NCBI GenBank assembly: GCA_029100545.1
Contig: JAQXPH010000008.1
Coordinates: 1 to 53,779 of the forward strand
Direction: 5' to 3'
Source: a bacterium
GTDB taxonomy: Bacteria > Bacillota_I > Bacilli_A > RF39 > UBA660
DNA length: 53,779 nt
Below the pieces are notes generated by a model, which searched no databases, was not told where the DNA came from, and saw only the letters and a list, made by a program, of their open reading frames with translations. This document shows, in pieces, positions 45,140 through 53,590 of the stretch (positions are counted from its first letter, which is position 1; each line of letters begins with the position of its first letter). The translations under genes and the position numbers were made by a program.

Positions 45140-46048
45140 ATGAAAGAAATTATTAAAATAAAAAATTTATATAAAACTTATGGAAAAATTAATGCTGTTA
45201 ATGATTTAAATTTAAAAGTTAATCAAGGACAATTATATGCTTTTTTAGGTGTAAATGGAGCAGGAAAAAGTACGACAATTTCAATGATAAGTGGAATTTT
45301 AAAAAAAGATTCTGGAGAAATATTTATTTGTGGAAAAGATATCGAAAAAGAAAGTAATATAATTAAAAAGTATATTGGCATTGTTTTTCAAGAATCTGTT
45401 CTTGATAAATCTTTAACAGTATATGAAAATTTAAAATATCGAGCAGGATTATATGGAATTATTGGTAAAGACTTTATTAAAATATATGAACAAATAGAAG
45501 ATTTATTTGAACTTCAAGATATTAAAAATTCAAAATTAGCAAAATTATCTGGAGGTCAAAGAAGAAAAGTTGATATTGCAAGAGCAATTATACACAAACC
45601 AAAACTACTAATATTAGATGAACCAACAACTGGATTAGACCCAGGAACAAGAAAAAAAATATGGAATACAATTAGAAAATTAAGAAAAGAGTATAATATG
45701 ACAATCTTTTTAACTACGCATTATATGGAAGAAGCCGCTGATGCAGATTATATTTCAATTATTGATAAAGGGAAAATTATAGCAGAAGGTACACCATTAG
45801 AATTAAAAAACAAATATGCATCAGATACAATAATTATTTATAATGTTAATGAAGAAAAAATAAAAAATTTAAATTTACCATATAAAAAAATTAAAAATGC
45901 TATTAAAATTGAAATAAAAAATACTAAAGAAGCAACTAATCTAATAATTAAAAATAAAAATATATTTCAAGATTATGAAATTATCAAAGGCAGAATGGAC
46001 GATGTATTTCTTTCTGCTATTGGATATGAAATAGAAGGAGAATTATGA
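45140..46048 (+). CDS. ABC transporter ATP-binding protein (multidrug-exporter type)
   Basis: 302 aa. Walker A GVNGAGKSTT, signature LSGGQRRKVDIARA, Walker B LLILDEPTTGLD and the H-loop THYMEEAADAD are present. The C-terminal 80 residues are the DrrA-like regulatory extension. It overlaps the permease by 4 nt. Preceded by AAAGGAGATT. It exports an unknown substrate, most likely a drug or lipid-like compound. Confidence 0.92.
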   Translation: MKEIIKIKNLYKTYGKINAVNDLNLKVNQGQLYAFLGVNGAGKSTTISMISGILKKDSGEIFICGKDIEKESNIIKKYIGIVFQESVLDKSLTVYENLKYRAGLYGIIGKDFIKIYEQIEDLFELQDIKNSKLAKLSGGQRRKVDIARAIIHKPKLLILDEPTTGLDPGTRKKIWNTIRKLRKEYNMTIFLTTHYMEEAADADYISIIDKGKIIAEGTPLELKNKYASDTIIIYNVNEEKIKNLNLPYKKIKNAIKIEIKNTKEATNLIIKNKNIFQDYEIIKGRMDDVFLSAIGYEIEGEL

Positions 46049-46941
46049 AAAAATTTATAAATTTGACTAAGAGAAATATTAAAGTATATTTTAGCGATAA
46101 AACGATGTTTTTTACATCATTAATTACACCAGTAATATTACTTGTATTATATTCATCTTTTTTAGGAGGTATATTTAAAGATTCTTTTTTATCATTTATT
46201 CCTGAAGAATTAAATATATCAAATAAAATAATAAATTCATTAGTTAGTGGTCAAATATTATCATCTTTATTATCAGTAAGTTGTATAACTGTAGCATTTA
46301 CATCTAATCTTTTAATGGTTATGGATAAAGTTTCTGGAACATCAAAAGATATAAACATTTCACCAACAAACAAAAAAGTTATTAGTTTATCATACTTTAC
46401 TGCAGCTTTTGTATCTACAATAATTGTTAATTTTGTTGGATTATTGTTATGTTTAATATATACTTATACTCAAGGGTGGTTTTATACATTTACTGATATA
46501 TTAAAATTAATAATTGATATAATTTTATTAACATTATTCGGTTGTAGTTTATCTTCGATAGTAAATTTTAATTTAAAAACACAAGGTCAAGTTTCTGCAG
46601 TTGGAACAATTGTTAGTGCAGGATATGGTTTTATATGTGGGGCATATATGCCTATATCTTCATTTAGTAAAGGTTTACAAAAAGTAATACTTTTTTTACC
46701 CGGAACATATGGAACTTCTTTAATTAAAAATCATTCTATATCAGCACCATTAAATGAACTTGTAAAACATAATATTCCAAATAATGTAATAAATGAAATT
46801 AAAAAAAGTTTGGATTGTAATCTATATATTATGGGTCATGAAATAACCGAAAATGTAATGTATTTTATTATTATAGTTACAATAATTATACTATTAATAA
46901 TTTATATATTGCTAAATATGTTTAAAAAAAATAATGAATAA
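46045..46941 (+). CDS. ABC-2 type permease
   Basis: 298 aa with six hydrophobic helices and a large loop between the first two; starts MKKFINLTKRNIKVYF. Typical ABC2 permease order (short soluble N-terminus, LITPVILLVLYS first helix, FICGAYMPISSF loop). Paired with the ATPase by a 4-nt overlap (ATGA) and closed by a terminator. Confidence 0.88.
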   Translation: MKKFINLTKRNIKVYFSDKTMFFTSLITPVILLVLYSSFLGGIFKDSFLSFIPEELNISNKIINSLVSGQILSSLLSVSCITVAFTSNLLMVMDKVSGTSKDINISPTNKKVISLSYFTAAFVSTIIVNFVGLLLCLIYTYTQGWFYTFTDILKLIIDIILLTLFGCSLSSIVNFNLKTQGQVSAVGTIVSAGYGFICGAYMPISSFSKGLQKVILFLPGTYGTSLIKNHSISAPLNELVKHNIPNNVINEIKKSLDCNLYIMGHEITENVMYFIIIVTIIILLIIYILLNMFKKNNE

Positions 46942-46944
46942 ATA

Positions 46945-46984
46945 AAAAAACATAGATTATAAATAAAAAAATCTATGTTTTTAT
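46945..46984. terminator. bidirectional terminator
   Basis: AAAACATAGAT and ATCTATGTTTTT pair around a 13-nt A-rich loop, between the ABC permease and tRNA-Trp. Confidence 0.7.
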
Positions 46985-46997
46985 TAATACAATTAAT

Positions 46998-47071
46998 TGG
47001 CAGGGGTGGCAGGAGTTGAACCCACATGAATGGTTTTGGAGACCATCATTCTACCATTGAATTACACCCCT
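46998..47071 (-). tRNA. trnW: tRNA-Trp(CCA)
   Basis: On the minus strand the acceptor stem AGGGGTG/CACCCCT, anticodon stem ATGGT/ACCAT with loop CTCCAAA (anticodon CCA) and T-arm GTGGGTTCAACTCCTGC make a normal cloverleaf. CCA is encoded at 47000-46998. CCA anticodon (UGG only) agrees with TGA being a stop here. Confidence 0.96.
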
Positions 47072-47085
47072 AAATAGGTACACTA

Positions 47086-47114
47086 ATTATAACTCAAAAA
47101 AAGCTGGTATGCAA
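47086..47114 (-). promoter_or_regulatory. promoter of tRNA-Trp
   Basis: TTGCAT (47114-47109) and TATAAT (47091-47086) on the minus strand with 17-bp spacing, ending 15 nt before the tRNA. Confidence 0.75.
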
Positions 47115-47150
47115 GAAAAATATATTGCATATAATATATTAGACACCTAC

Positions 47151-47180
47151 TAGACATAATTTTTTATTTTTGATATAATG
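47151..47180 (+). promoter_or_regulatory. promoter of the large structured RNA
   Basis: TAGACA (47151-47156), 18 bp, TATAAT (47175-47180) on the plus strand; start of transcription near 47187. It diverges from the tRNA-Trp promoter. Confidence 0.6.
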
Positions 47181-47186
47181 TAGGTG

Positions 47187-47670
47187 TGGTGCATTATGCT
47201 AGTCACAATCACTATTTGAAGATGGGGCTAAAAATCCATTAATTGATACAAGACACTTTATGTATTTGCTTCTTCTGCCCAAGTTGGGGTGAATATGTAA
47301 TTTTAAATTATAGGGAGATTATAATGGCATATAATTGAACCCCTGTAATTACGTCAAGAAAAAACAAATTCATGTCGTGAGTGGTTATAAGGGATTAAAC
47401 GATACGGTGATTTTATGAAATTGTAACTGCAAAAGCGAATAAGAATAGTTTAGATGTGTCAGGGAAAACCTCTAGCGTGTTATTTATTATAAAGATTGAA
47501 GTGCGGACTAATGTGGCAATCGAGTAATTAGTTAGGCAACTGCTAGTTATTTTCTTTAAAGAGAAATCGCCTACGGGTAACCAAGGGAGAGAAAATAGAG
47601 AAATTCAACTCGACCAAAGCCGTAAGATTAATTTATAATAAACCATAATTTTTAAATAACTTTATAGGAG
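47187..47670 (+). ncRNA. large structured noncoding RNA or leader (about 480 nt)
   Basis: No ORF of meaningful length lies here although the flanks are densely coding. The base composition is distinctly more GC-rich and balanced than the surrounding AT-rich intergenic DNA, with short conserved-looking blocks. Helices I can pair: ATGG/CCAT at 47222-47240, GGGGT/ACCCC around 47286 and 47340, ACTAAT (about 47509) with ATTAGT (about 47528), and TAGGC/GCCTA enclosing AACTgctAGTT and TTTTCTttaaAGAGAA hairpins (47532-47575). The RNA begins behind its own promoter and no terminator is seen before the next ORF, so it may be a long leader. Known classes such as RNase P, tmRNA, SRP and group II do not match by motif. 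Large ornate RNAs of the ROOL/GOLLD type are a guess only. Confidence 0.55.
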
Positions 47671-47676
47671 GGTTAT

Positions 47677-48192
47677 ATGAAAAAAAATAACTGGGTATAT
47701 AAAGTTTTTTTATGCACATTTATCTTATCTGTTGTATTTAGTTTCATTACAAATTTTTTATCTAGTCATTCAAATATTTTTATAATGATTATAATAATAA
47801 CAATTGTTATTGCAATAGGAATAATATTTGATATGATAGGCGCTAGTAGTTTAACAAGTAAAGAAGCAACATTTCATTCAATGAGTTCAAAAAAAATCAA
47901 AGGTGCAAAAGAAACAATAAAATTAATTAAAAATAATGCAAAAGTTTCAAGCGTATGTAACGATATAGTGGGAGATATTTGTGGAATTATAAGTGGTGGT
48001 CTTGGTGCAGTACTTGCCATATCGATAGCCAAAGCTACTGGATTTAACACAACATTAATAAGTGTAATTATCGCAGCAATAATATCTTCACTTACTGTTG
48101 GAGGAAAAGCCATATTTAAAAGCATAGCTATTAAAAATTCAGATAAAATTATATTTAACGTAGGAAAGTTTGTTAGTATATTTAAAAAATAG
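47677..48192 (+). CDS. CorB-like membrane protein
   Basis: 171 aa with four hydrophobic helices (about 10-25, 35-55, 105-125, 130-150). The central segment KKIKGAKETIKLIKNNAKV followed by NDIVGDICGIISGG resembles proteins annotated as CorB/DUF21-type divalent-cation transporters in Clostridia, but the CBS domains are absent. Start follows GGAGGG directly downstream of the long structured RNA, which would be its 5' leader if it is co-transcribed. Confidence 0.6.
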   Translation: MKKNNWVYKVFLCTFILSVVFSFITNFLSSHSNIFIMIIIITIVIAIGIIFDMIGASSLTSKEATFHSMSSKKIKGAKETIKLIKNNAKVSSVCNDIVGDICGIISGGLGAVLAISIAKATGFNTTLISVIIAAIISSLTVGGKAIFKSIAIKNSDKIIFNVGKFVSIFKK

Positions 48193-48232
48193 CAAACTTT
48201 CTTTTTTTACATATTATATTTTAGGTGATAAC

Positions 48233-48655
48233 ATGATTGTATCTTATACGTCAAAAGAACTGGATCTTCTTGCAAGAATAATGAGAGCTGAAGCATTAAA
48301 TGAAGGAGAACTAGGGATGCTTATGGTTGGAAATGTTGTAGTAAATAGAGTTTTAGCAAATTGTCTAACATTTAAAAATATTAATAGTGTATATAATGCT
48401 ATTTATCAAAAAAATCAATTTGTTGGAACTGAAAGTTCACTATTTCAAGCAAGTGCTACAACTTTAGAAAAAAATCTTGCAAAAAGAATATTAGAGGGGG
48501 AATACTATTATCCTGCTACTAACGCATTATGGTTTTATGCACCCAATAAAAACGAAAATTGTAAAAGTGTTTGGTATGATCAAAATTTAGCAGGAAGATA
48601 TAAAAACCATTGTTTCTATAATCCTGATCCAGGAGTATGTCGTGAAATACATTAA
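48233..48655 (+). CDS. SleB/CwlJ-type cell wall hydrolase
   Basis: 140 aa from MIVSYTSKELDLLAR, with AGGTGATAAC upstream (the 21 codons upstream belong to the preceding gene's tail region). LARIMRAEALNEGELGMLM (catalytic Glu of the Hydrolase_2 domain), VGNVVVNRV, YNAIYQKNQF and ALWFYAP are SleB/CwlJ family features. No signal peptide, like CwlJ. In sporulating bacteria such enzymes lyse cortex; here it lies outside any spore gene cluster. A terminator follows. Confidence 0.88.
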   Translation: MIVSYTSKELDLLARIMRAEALNEGELGMLMVGNVVVNRVLANCLTFKNINSVYNAIYQKNQFVGTESSLFQASATTLEKNLAKRILEGEYYYPATNALWFYAPNKNENCKSVWYDQNLAGRYKNHCFYNPDPGVCREIH

Positions 48656-48683
48656 AAAAGGTTGCGTTATGCAACCTTTATTT
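48654..48683. terminator. bidirectional terminator
   Basis: AAAAAAGGTTGC-GTTAT-GCAACCTTTATTT, between the convergent SleB-like and clpB genes; the clpB stop lies in the loop. Confidence 0.85.
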
Positions 48684-50763
48684 CATTATTAATAAAATCA
48701 ACATTAATCGTTGTATTAGGTTTTATTTCATTATTAATAAGTTTTTTTGCAAGAATTGTTTCAAGTTTATTATTAACAAGTCTTTTCAATGGTCTTGCTC
48801 CATAATATTCATCATACCCATTATCTATGAAATAGTTTTTAGCATTATCTAATAAATTTATTTTAACGTTTATATCTATTAATCTATTTTCTATTTCATT
48901 AATTATTTTATCAAGTATTTGTAATAAATCATTTTTACTTAGTTTATTAAATAAAATAATTTCGTCTAATCTATTTAGAAATTCTGGTTTAAAGTATTTT
49001 GGAAGTTCACTCATAACTTTATCATCTTCATTATTAATAATGTATTCACTACCAACATTTGAAGTCATAATGATTATAGTATTTTTAAAATCTACAGTTC
49101 TACCATTTGAATCAGTTAATCTTCCATCATCAAGTATTTGTAATAATAGATTTAATACATCAGGATGAGCCTTTTCTATTTCATCAAATAAAACAATTGA
49201 ATAAGGATTTCTACGAACTTTTTCAGTAAGTTGTCCGCCTTCTTCATAGCCTATATATCCTGGTGCAGCTCCAATTAATCTTGATACAGAATATTTTTCC
49301 ATATATTCACTCATATCAATTCTAATCATATGATGTTCATCATCAAAAAGTTCATAAGCAAGTGATTTTGCTACTTCAGTTTTACCAACTCCTGTTGGAC
49401 CTAAGAACATAAATGAACCAATTGGTCTATTAGGATCTTTTATTCCACTTCTTGAGCGAATAATCGCATCAGAAACTAATTTTAATGCTTTGTCTTGCCC
49501 TTTAACTCTTTTTTTAAGATTTTCTTCAAGATTAAGTATTTTTTCTTTTTCTGAACTCATTAATTTAGAAATTGGAATGTTAGTCCATTTGCTTATTACG
49601 CTAGCAATATCTTCGCTTGTAACAGTATCACTTAAAATTCCTTCATTACCTTTTTTATTTAAAGTTTCAAGTTTTAATTTAAGTTCTGGTATTGTGCCAT
49701 TTTTAAGTCTTGCAGCAGTTTCTAAATCATAGTTGTTTTCTGCTTGTTCAAGTTCAAATGTATATTTTGAAATATCAGATTTTACTTTTTTTATTTCTTC
49801 GTTAACGCTTTTTTCTTCTTTCCATTTATCACTTAATTCTTTTTCTTTACCCTTTAATGTATAAAGTTCATCATCTATCTTTTCTAGTCTTTTTACTGAA
49901 AGTTCGTCTTTTTCTTTTTTTAAGGCTTCTTTTTCAACTTGAAGCGTTAATATTTTTCTAGTAATTTCATCAAGTGATGTTGGAACACTATCCATTTGTA
50001 CTCTAATTGTTGCACAGGCCTCATCAACTAGATCAATTGCTTTATCTGGTAAAAATCGATCAGTTATATATCGATTAGATAATGTTGCTGCACTTACTAA
50101 AGCTTTATCTTGTATAGTAACACCATGATATATTTCAAATCTTTCTTTTAACCCACGAAGTATAGTAATAGTGTCTTCAACTGTTGGCTCTGAAACAATA
50201 ACTTTTTGGAATCTTCTTTCAAGAGCACCATCTTTTTCTATATACATTCTATATTCATTTAATGTTGTTGCTCCAATAACATGGATTTCCCCACGAGCTA
50301 GCATTGGTTTTAAAATATTTCCAGTATCCATTGCACCTTCAGTTGCACCAGTTCCTACTATAAGATGAATTTCATCTATAAACATGATTATGTTTCCTTC
50401 ACTTTTTTTAACTTCATCTAATACTTTTTTAAGTCTTTCTTCAAACTCTCCACGATATTTTGCGCCTGCAATTAAAGATGCCATATTAAGTTCCCAGACA
50501 ACTTTATTTTTTAATGATTCAGGAACATCACCTTTAACAATTCTTTGAGCAAGGCCCTCAACTATAGCTGTTTTTCCTACTCCTGGTTCACCAATTAATA
50601 CCGGATTATTTTTAGTTTTTCTTGATAAAATTCTTGTAATGCTACGAATCTCATCATCTCGACCAATTATTGGGTCAATCTTGCGATTTTTAACATCGTC
50701 ATTTATATTACGTCCATATTTTTCTAAAACATTTTCGTTTTCTTCATTATTTTGATTATACAT
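48667..50763 (-). CDS. clpB: ClpB-type AAA+ disaggregase lacking N domain
   Basis: 698 aa from [19 protein letters not shown], chosen because GGAGGT lies before this ATG; the longer frame has none. It has two AAA modules ([13 protein letters not shown] and [14 protein letters not shown]), a ClpB-type middle coiled coil (about 310-400, with [20 protein letters not shown]), and the C-terminal D2 small domain. The N-terminal Clp_N repeat domain (about 140 residues in ClpB) is missing. ClpB with DnaK rescues aggregated proteins. A CIRCE-like operator and promoter lie directly upstream. Confidence 0.92.
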   Translation of the reverse strand: MYNQNNEENENVLEKYGRNINDDVKNRKIDPIIGRDDEIRSITRILSRKTKNNPVLIGEPGVGKTAIVEGLAQRIVKGDVPESLKNKVVWELNMASLIAGAKYRGEFEERLKKVLDEVKKSEGNIIMFIDEIHLIVGTGATEGAMDTGNILKPMLARGEIHVIGATTLNEYRMYIEKDGALERRFQKVIVSEPTVEDTITILRGLKERFEIYHGVTIQDKALVSAATLSNRYITDRFLPDKAIDLVDEACATIRVQMDSVPTSLDEITRKILTLQVEKEALKKEKDELSVKRLEKIDDELYTLKGKEKELSDKWKEEKSVNEEIKKVKSDISKYTFELEQAENNYDLETAARLKNGTIPELKLKLETLNKKGNEGILSDTVTSEDIASVISKWTNIPISKLMSSEKEKILNLEENLKKRVKGQDKALKLVSDAIIRSRSGIKDPNRPIGSFMFLGPTGVGKTEVAKSLAYELFDDEHHMIRIDMSEYMEKYSVSRLIGAAPGYIGYEEGGQLTEKVRRNPYSIVLFDEIEKAHPDVLNLLLQILDDGRLTDSNGRTVDFKNTIIIMTSNVGSEYIINNEDDKVMSELPKYFKPEFLNRLDEIILFNKLSKNDLLQILDKIINEIENRLIDINVKINLLDNAKNYFIDNGYDEYYGARPLKRLVNNKLETILAKKLINNEIKPNTTINVDFINNEIKVA

Positions 50764-50790
50764 ATTTATTACCTCCTTTTTACACATACT

Positions 50791-50818
50791 ATTATACTCA
50801 ATTGTTAGCACTTGTCAA
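50791..50818 (-). promoter_or_regulatory. clpB promoter
   Basis: On the minus strand TTGACA (50818-50813) and TATAAT (50796-50791) with 16-bp spacing, overlapping the CIRCE-like operator, so repressor binding would block RNA polymerase. Confidence 0.8.
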
Positions 50819-50831
50819 TATATAGTGCTAA
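50805..50831. promoter_or_regulatory. CIRCE-like HrcA operator
   Basis: TTAGCACTT-N9-TAGTGCTAA-type inverted repeat on the plus strand; 27 bp with 9-nt arms and 9-nt spacer. It matches consensus TTAGCACTC-N9-GAGTGCTAA except at the innermost base of each arm. It overlaps the clpB -35, so HrcA would repress clpB without heat stress. Confidence 0.8.
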
Positions 50832-50841
50832 TTATATTATA

Positions 50842-50876
50842 TAAAAAAATATGAAGTATTATACCTCATATTTTTA
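50842..50876 (-). terminator. terminator of the amidase gene
   Basis: On the minus strand AAATATGAGG and CTTCATATTT form a stem (one GU pair) followed by seven T; the stop codon of the amidase lies inside the stem. Confidence 0.75.
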
Positions 50877-51645
50877 ATATTTGTCCTATTGATAATAAAT
50901 TACTTTGTAAATTATTTTTCTTTTTTAGTTCGTTTACCGTTGTATTATATTTATTTGCTATTGACCATAAAGTGTCTCCTTTTTTTACTGTATATGTTTG
51001 TAATGTTGAAGGAACAATTAATTCTTGACCAATAGATAGTAAATTACTTTGTAAATTGTTATCCTTTTTTAGTTTATCCACTGTTGTATTATACATATTT
51101 GCTATTTTATATAATGTATCCCCTTTTTTTACAATATAAATATTTTCATTACTTGGTGTAATTTCAGTTCCTTTAATTTTTAATTTTTGTCCTATTGATA
51201 ATAAATTTGATGATAAATTATTTAATTTTTTTAGATTATCTACTGTTGTATTATATTTTTTAGCAATACTCCAAAGAGAGTCTCCTTTTTGAACAATATA
51301 ATAATCTTCCGAAACTGAGGAACCTTTTAATGAATATGGAACTCCTATATAATCAGCTAATGCTTTTACAACTGCTTCTGCTAGATCTTCCCAATTATTT
51401 TTTAATAAATTTACATCATCACCAGTACTATCTAAAAAACCATATTCAACTATTAAAGTTTCATTATTAGGTGTATCTCTTAACAAATAATAATAATCTT
51501 TGGCAGGATTACTTGGAAGTCTTCTTTGATAATATTTGCGAACATTTTGACCTGATGATTCAAGTTCTTTAGCAATCATTTTTGATAATTTATCATTGTT
51601 TCTAAGTGCATAAATTATTTCAGCACCATCGCCACCTGCCGATGG
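50866..51645 (-). pseudogene. 5'-truncated Amidase_3-LysM wall hydrolase
   Basis: The sequence from AGGDGAEIIYALRNN onward is the C-terminal half of an N-acetylmuramoyl-L-alanine amidase (Amidase_3; NVRKYYQRRLPSNPAKD and IVEYGFLDS with the catalytic Glu). Three LysM repeats follow (YIVQKGDSLWSIAKKYNTTV, YIVKKGDTLYKIANMYNTTV and YTVKKGDTLWSIANKYNTTV), each about 45 residues and ending LSIGQ. The N-terminal half with the zinc His ligands is missing: an in-frame TGA and foreign sequence stand directly before GGDGAE. The internal ATG at 51579 lacks a ribosome site. The break coincides with a perfect short inverted repeat. Confidence 0.8.
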
Positions 51646-51646
51646 T
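51625..51646. repeat. inverted repeat at the broken amidase junction
   Basis: ACCATCG-CCACCTGC-CGATGGT: 7-bp perfect arms around 8 nt. One arm is native amidase coding sequence, the other replaces what should precede it. It marks where homology to the amidase ends. Confidence 0.6.
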
Positions 51647-51666
51647 CATTGTGTAGTTAATTCATT

Positions 51667-52941
51667 CTAAAAATGTTTTTTATATTTATATTCTTTATAA
51701 CCTAACATATTTTCAAAAATTATATTTATAACAATATCATATAATATTTTTGTTTTATTATAAATCCAATCTACATCTACATTATTTTCAGTGTAATTTT
51801 TAGGATTTGGAATATTTTCATCAAGATCTTTAAATTTTATTTTTAAACTATTATTTTTAATATAATATCCCGAATGCACATATTGATTTCTTAACGAAAC
51901 TATTTGTTGTGAAAGTTTTTCAATTTCTTCCTCGGTCATTTTATCACTTTTTTTATAATTATTAACTATACTATGATTAATAAAATTATTGACTATATTT
52001 TGTTTTTTATAATAACATTCAATAAATCTATAAAATATTAAAAAATTATCCTCAAGACCACGAGATGTATTTAAAACTATATATGGAATATTTCTTATCT
52101 CAGCTTTACTATTTCTATATGGAATTGAATTATAGCATTTTTCTAGAAACACTAGAATATCATCCTTTACACTAGGTTCGATAAATTTGTTTTGATATTC
52201 GATTGTCTTCAAAGGTAAAAACATCTCATAATACTTATCATCTACCATCACATGAATCTTACTAATATCAAATTTATTAGGATACAACAATTGCATAAAT
52301 ATAATTAACTCATAAACAAATTCATAAACTTTATCATAATTTACTCTTCGCATTAATTCTATTTCTATATATCCATTCAATTTAATATCTATATTATACT
52401 CTTTAAAACTATGCTTACTATTCCAAGAATCACCTATTATAATATTTTTTATATTATTTTTTTTAAGCTCAATTTGTTTTGTTTGACTTTCTCTTTTTAA
52501 ATTAATAGTAAACTCTTTATCATTTTCAATAGTACTTAAGCTTGGACATCCAATAAAGTTATTTATTACATTACTAAATATTTTTATTTTTTTAACTTTT
52601 GGAGTTCTAGGTAATTCACATAGTTTATCATAATCACCATGCGTAAAATAGCAACTTGAATAAAATTTTGTTTTTGAACCTCCATCAGGAGTTCCCCAAA
52701 CTTCAGTATGCCCACGATAACCAGCATTTTTTAATAATAAATTTCTTTTATTCGTATAATCTACAATTAAAATATCTCTTTCATCAAATTCAGTATCTTT
52801 TCCAAATGATTTGACTCCATTAACTGATGGTATCTCATCATTTATTTCGTAATCAACTATTACTTCAATACCTTTTTCGTTTTGTTCATATTCACAATTA
52901 AATCTTTTTTGATAATCATCATTAAAATAACATACTGCCAT
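51667..52941 (-). CDS. ApeA-like HEPN-domain protein (candidate defence effector)
   Basis: 424 aa, AAGGAGG before the ATG. The N-terminal half is beta-rich and ApeA-NTD-like (SFGKDTEFDERDILIVDY, GHTEVWGTPDGGSKT). The C-terminal part is helical, with FLIFYRFIECYYKKQN and the HEPN ribonuclease motif RNQYVHSGYY (Arg-Asn-x3-His) near residue 350. ApeA proteins are single-gene abortive-infection effectors that cleave RNA upon phage infection. Domain call is by motif and layout, not a search. It is the last gene of a Fic/HEPN-like operon. Confidence 0.65.
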   Translation of the reverse strand: MAVCYFNDDYQKRFNCEYEQNEKGIEVIVDYEINDEIPSVNGVKSFGKDTEFDERDILIVDYTNKRNLLLKNAGYRGHTEVWGTPDGGSKTKFYSSCYFTHGDYDKLCELPRTPKVKKIKIFSNVINNFIGCPSLSTIENDKEFTINLKRESQTKQIELKKNNIKNIIIGDSWNSKHSFKEYNIDIKLNGYIEIELMRRVNYDKVYEFVYELIIFMQLLYPNKFDISKIHVMVDDKYYEMFLPLKTIEYQNKFIEPSVKDDILVFLEKCYNSIPYRNSKAEIRNIPYIVLNTSRGLEDNFLIFYRFIECYYKKQNIVNNFINHSIVNNYKKSDKMTEEEIEKLSQQIVSLRNQYVHSGYYIKNNSLKIKFKDLDENIPNPKNYTENNVDVDWIYNKTKILYDIVINIIFENMLGYKEYKYKKHF

Positions 52942-52961
52942 TATAATACCTCCTTTACTAC

Positions 52962-53582
52962 TTAAAATTCATCATCTATATTATAAATAATACCGCATGT
53001 AGGATGTTTTAAAATTTTTAATAATTCATTTCCTATTATTCTTGTTTCAAAATAAAATACTATTGCATCTTCTGAATCAAACGTATTATCTCTATTAGGA
53101 TCTGTATCATGTTTCGCATAATTCAATAATTTTCTTAAATTATTAAGTCTATCATATAAATCATCATTAATTATTCCTTCGTTATATAATTGTTCAATAT
53201 TTCTTCCAAGTTCTCTTTTATTATAAATAAATTTAATAAGTTTATTTTTAGATAAAGTCAATTTAACAAGTGTTTCTACATGTAATGCAGCATCTATTAT
53301 TATATGTCTTGCCCTATTGCAATAATACATATCACTTCTTGCATATTGAAGACTTCTGAATACATTTCTATAATCACCTAATCTATTAAATGGATTTACT
53401 GTAGGATTTAATGGTGCAGCATAACCACCAAATCCTCCTATTTTTTGATCATATTTCCATATTTCTCTTTGTTTTTCTTTATTCATGTATTCTTTATCGA
53501 TTATTTTTGCAAACTTCTTAAAAAGCATTATTTCTTCTTTAGTATAGTAATTATTTACAATAATCATAGTTTCTGCTCTCAT
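52962..53582 (-). CDS. HEPN-like helical protein, 206 aa
   Basis: Soluble and mostly alpha-helical. The second half contains ARHIIIDAALHVETLVKL and NNLRKLLNYAKHDTD, a pattern of Arg..NxAKH that resembles the catalytic helix of HEPN/DUF4145-like proteins, though the exact RxxxxxH spacing is longer than usual. N-terminus with DQKIGGFGGYAAPLNP is unassigned. ATG 53582 has AGGAATC upstream; an alternative start is five codons later. 8 nt after the Fic stop and 20 nt before the ApeA-like gene. Partner or antitoxin role is inference. Confidence 0.5.
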   Translation of the reverse strand: MRAETMIIVNNYYTKEEIMLFKKFAKIIDKEYMNKEKQREIWKYDQKIGGFGGYAAPLNPTVNPFNRLGDYRNVFRSLQYARSDMYYCNRARHIIIDAALHVETLVKLTLSKNKLIKFIYNKRELGRNIEQLYNEGIINDDLYDRLNNLRKLLNYAKHDTDPNRDNTFDSEDAIVFYFETRIIGNELLKILKHPTCGIIYNIDDEF

Positions 53583-53590
53583 TATGATTC

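Noticed and set aside
47187-47670. RNase P RNA, tmRNA, SRP RNA, group I or II intron, cobalamin or glmS riboswitch
   Set aside because: No GAGGAAAGUC, tRNA-like ends with tag ORF, SRP apical motif, domain V, P7/P4 consensus or riboswitch core was found. Only a single block (CAGGGAAAACCTC) resembles group I P4 and its partner strand is missing.
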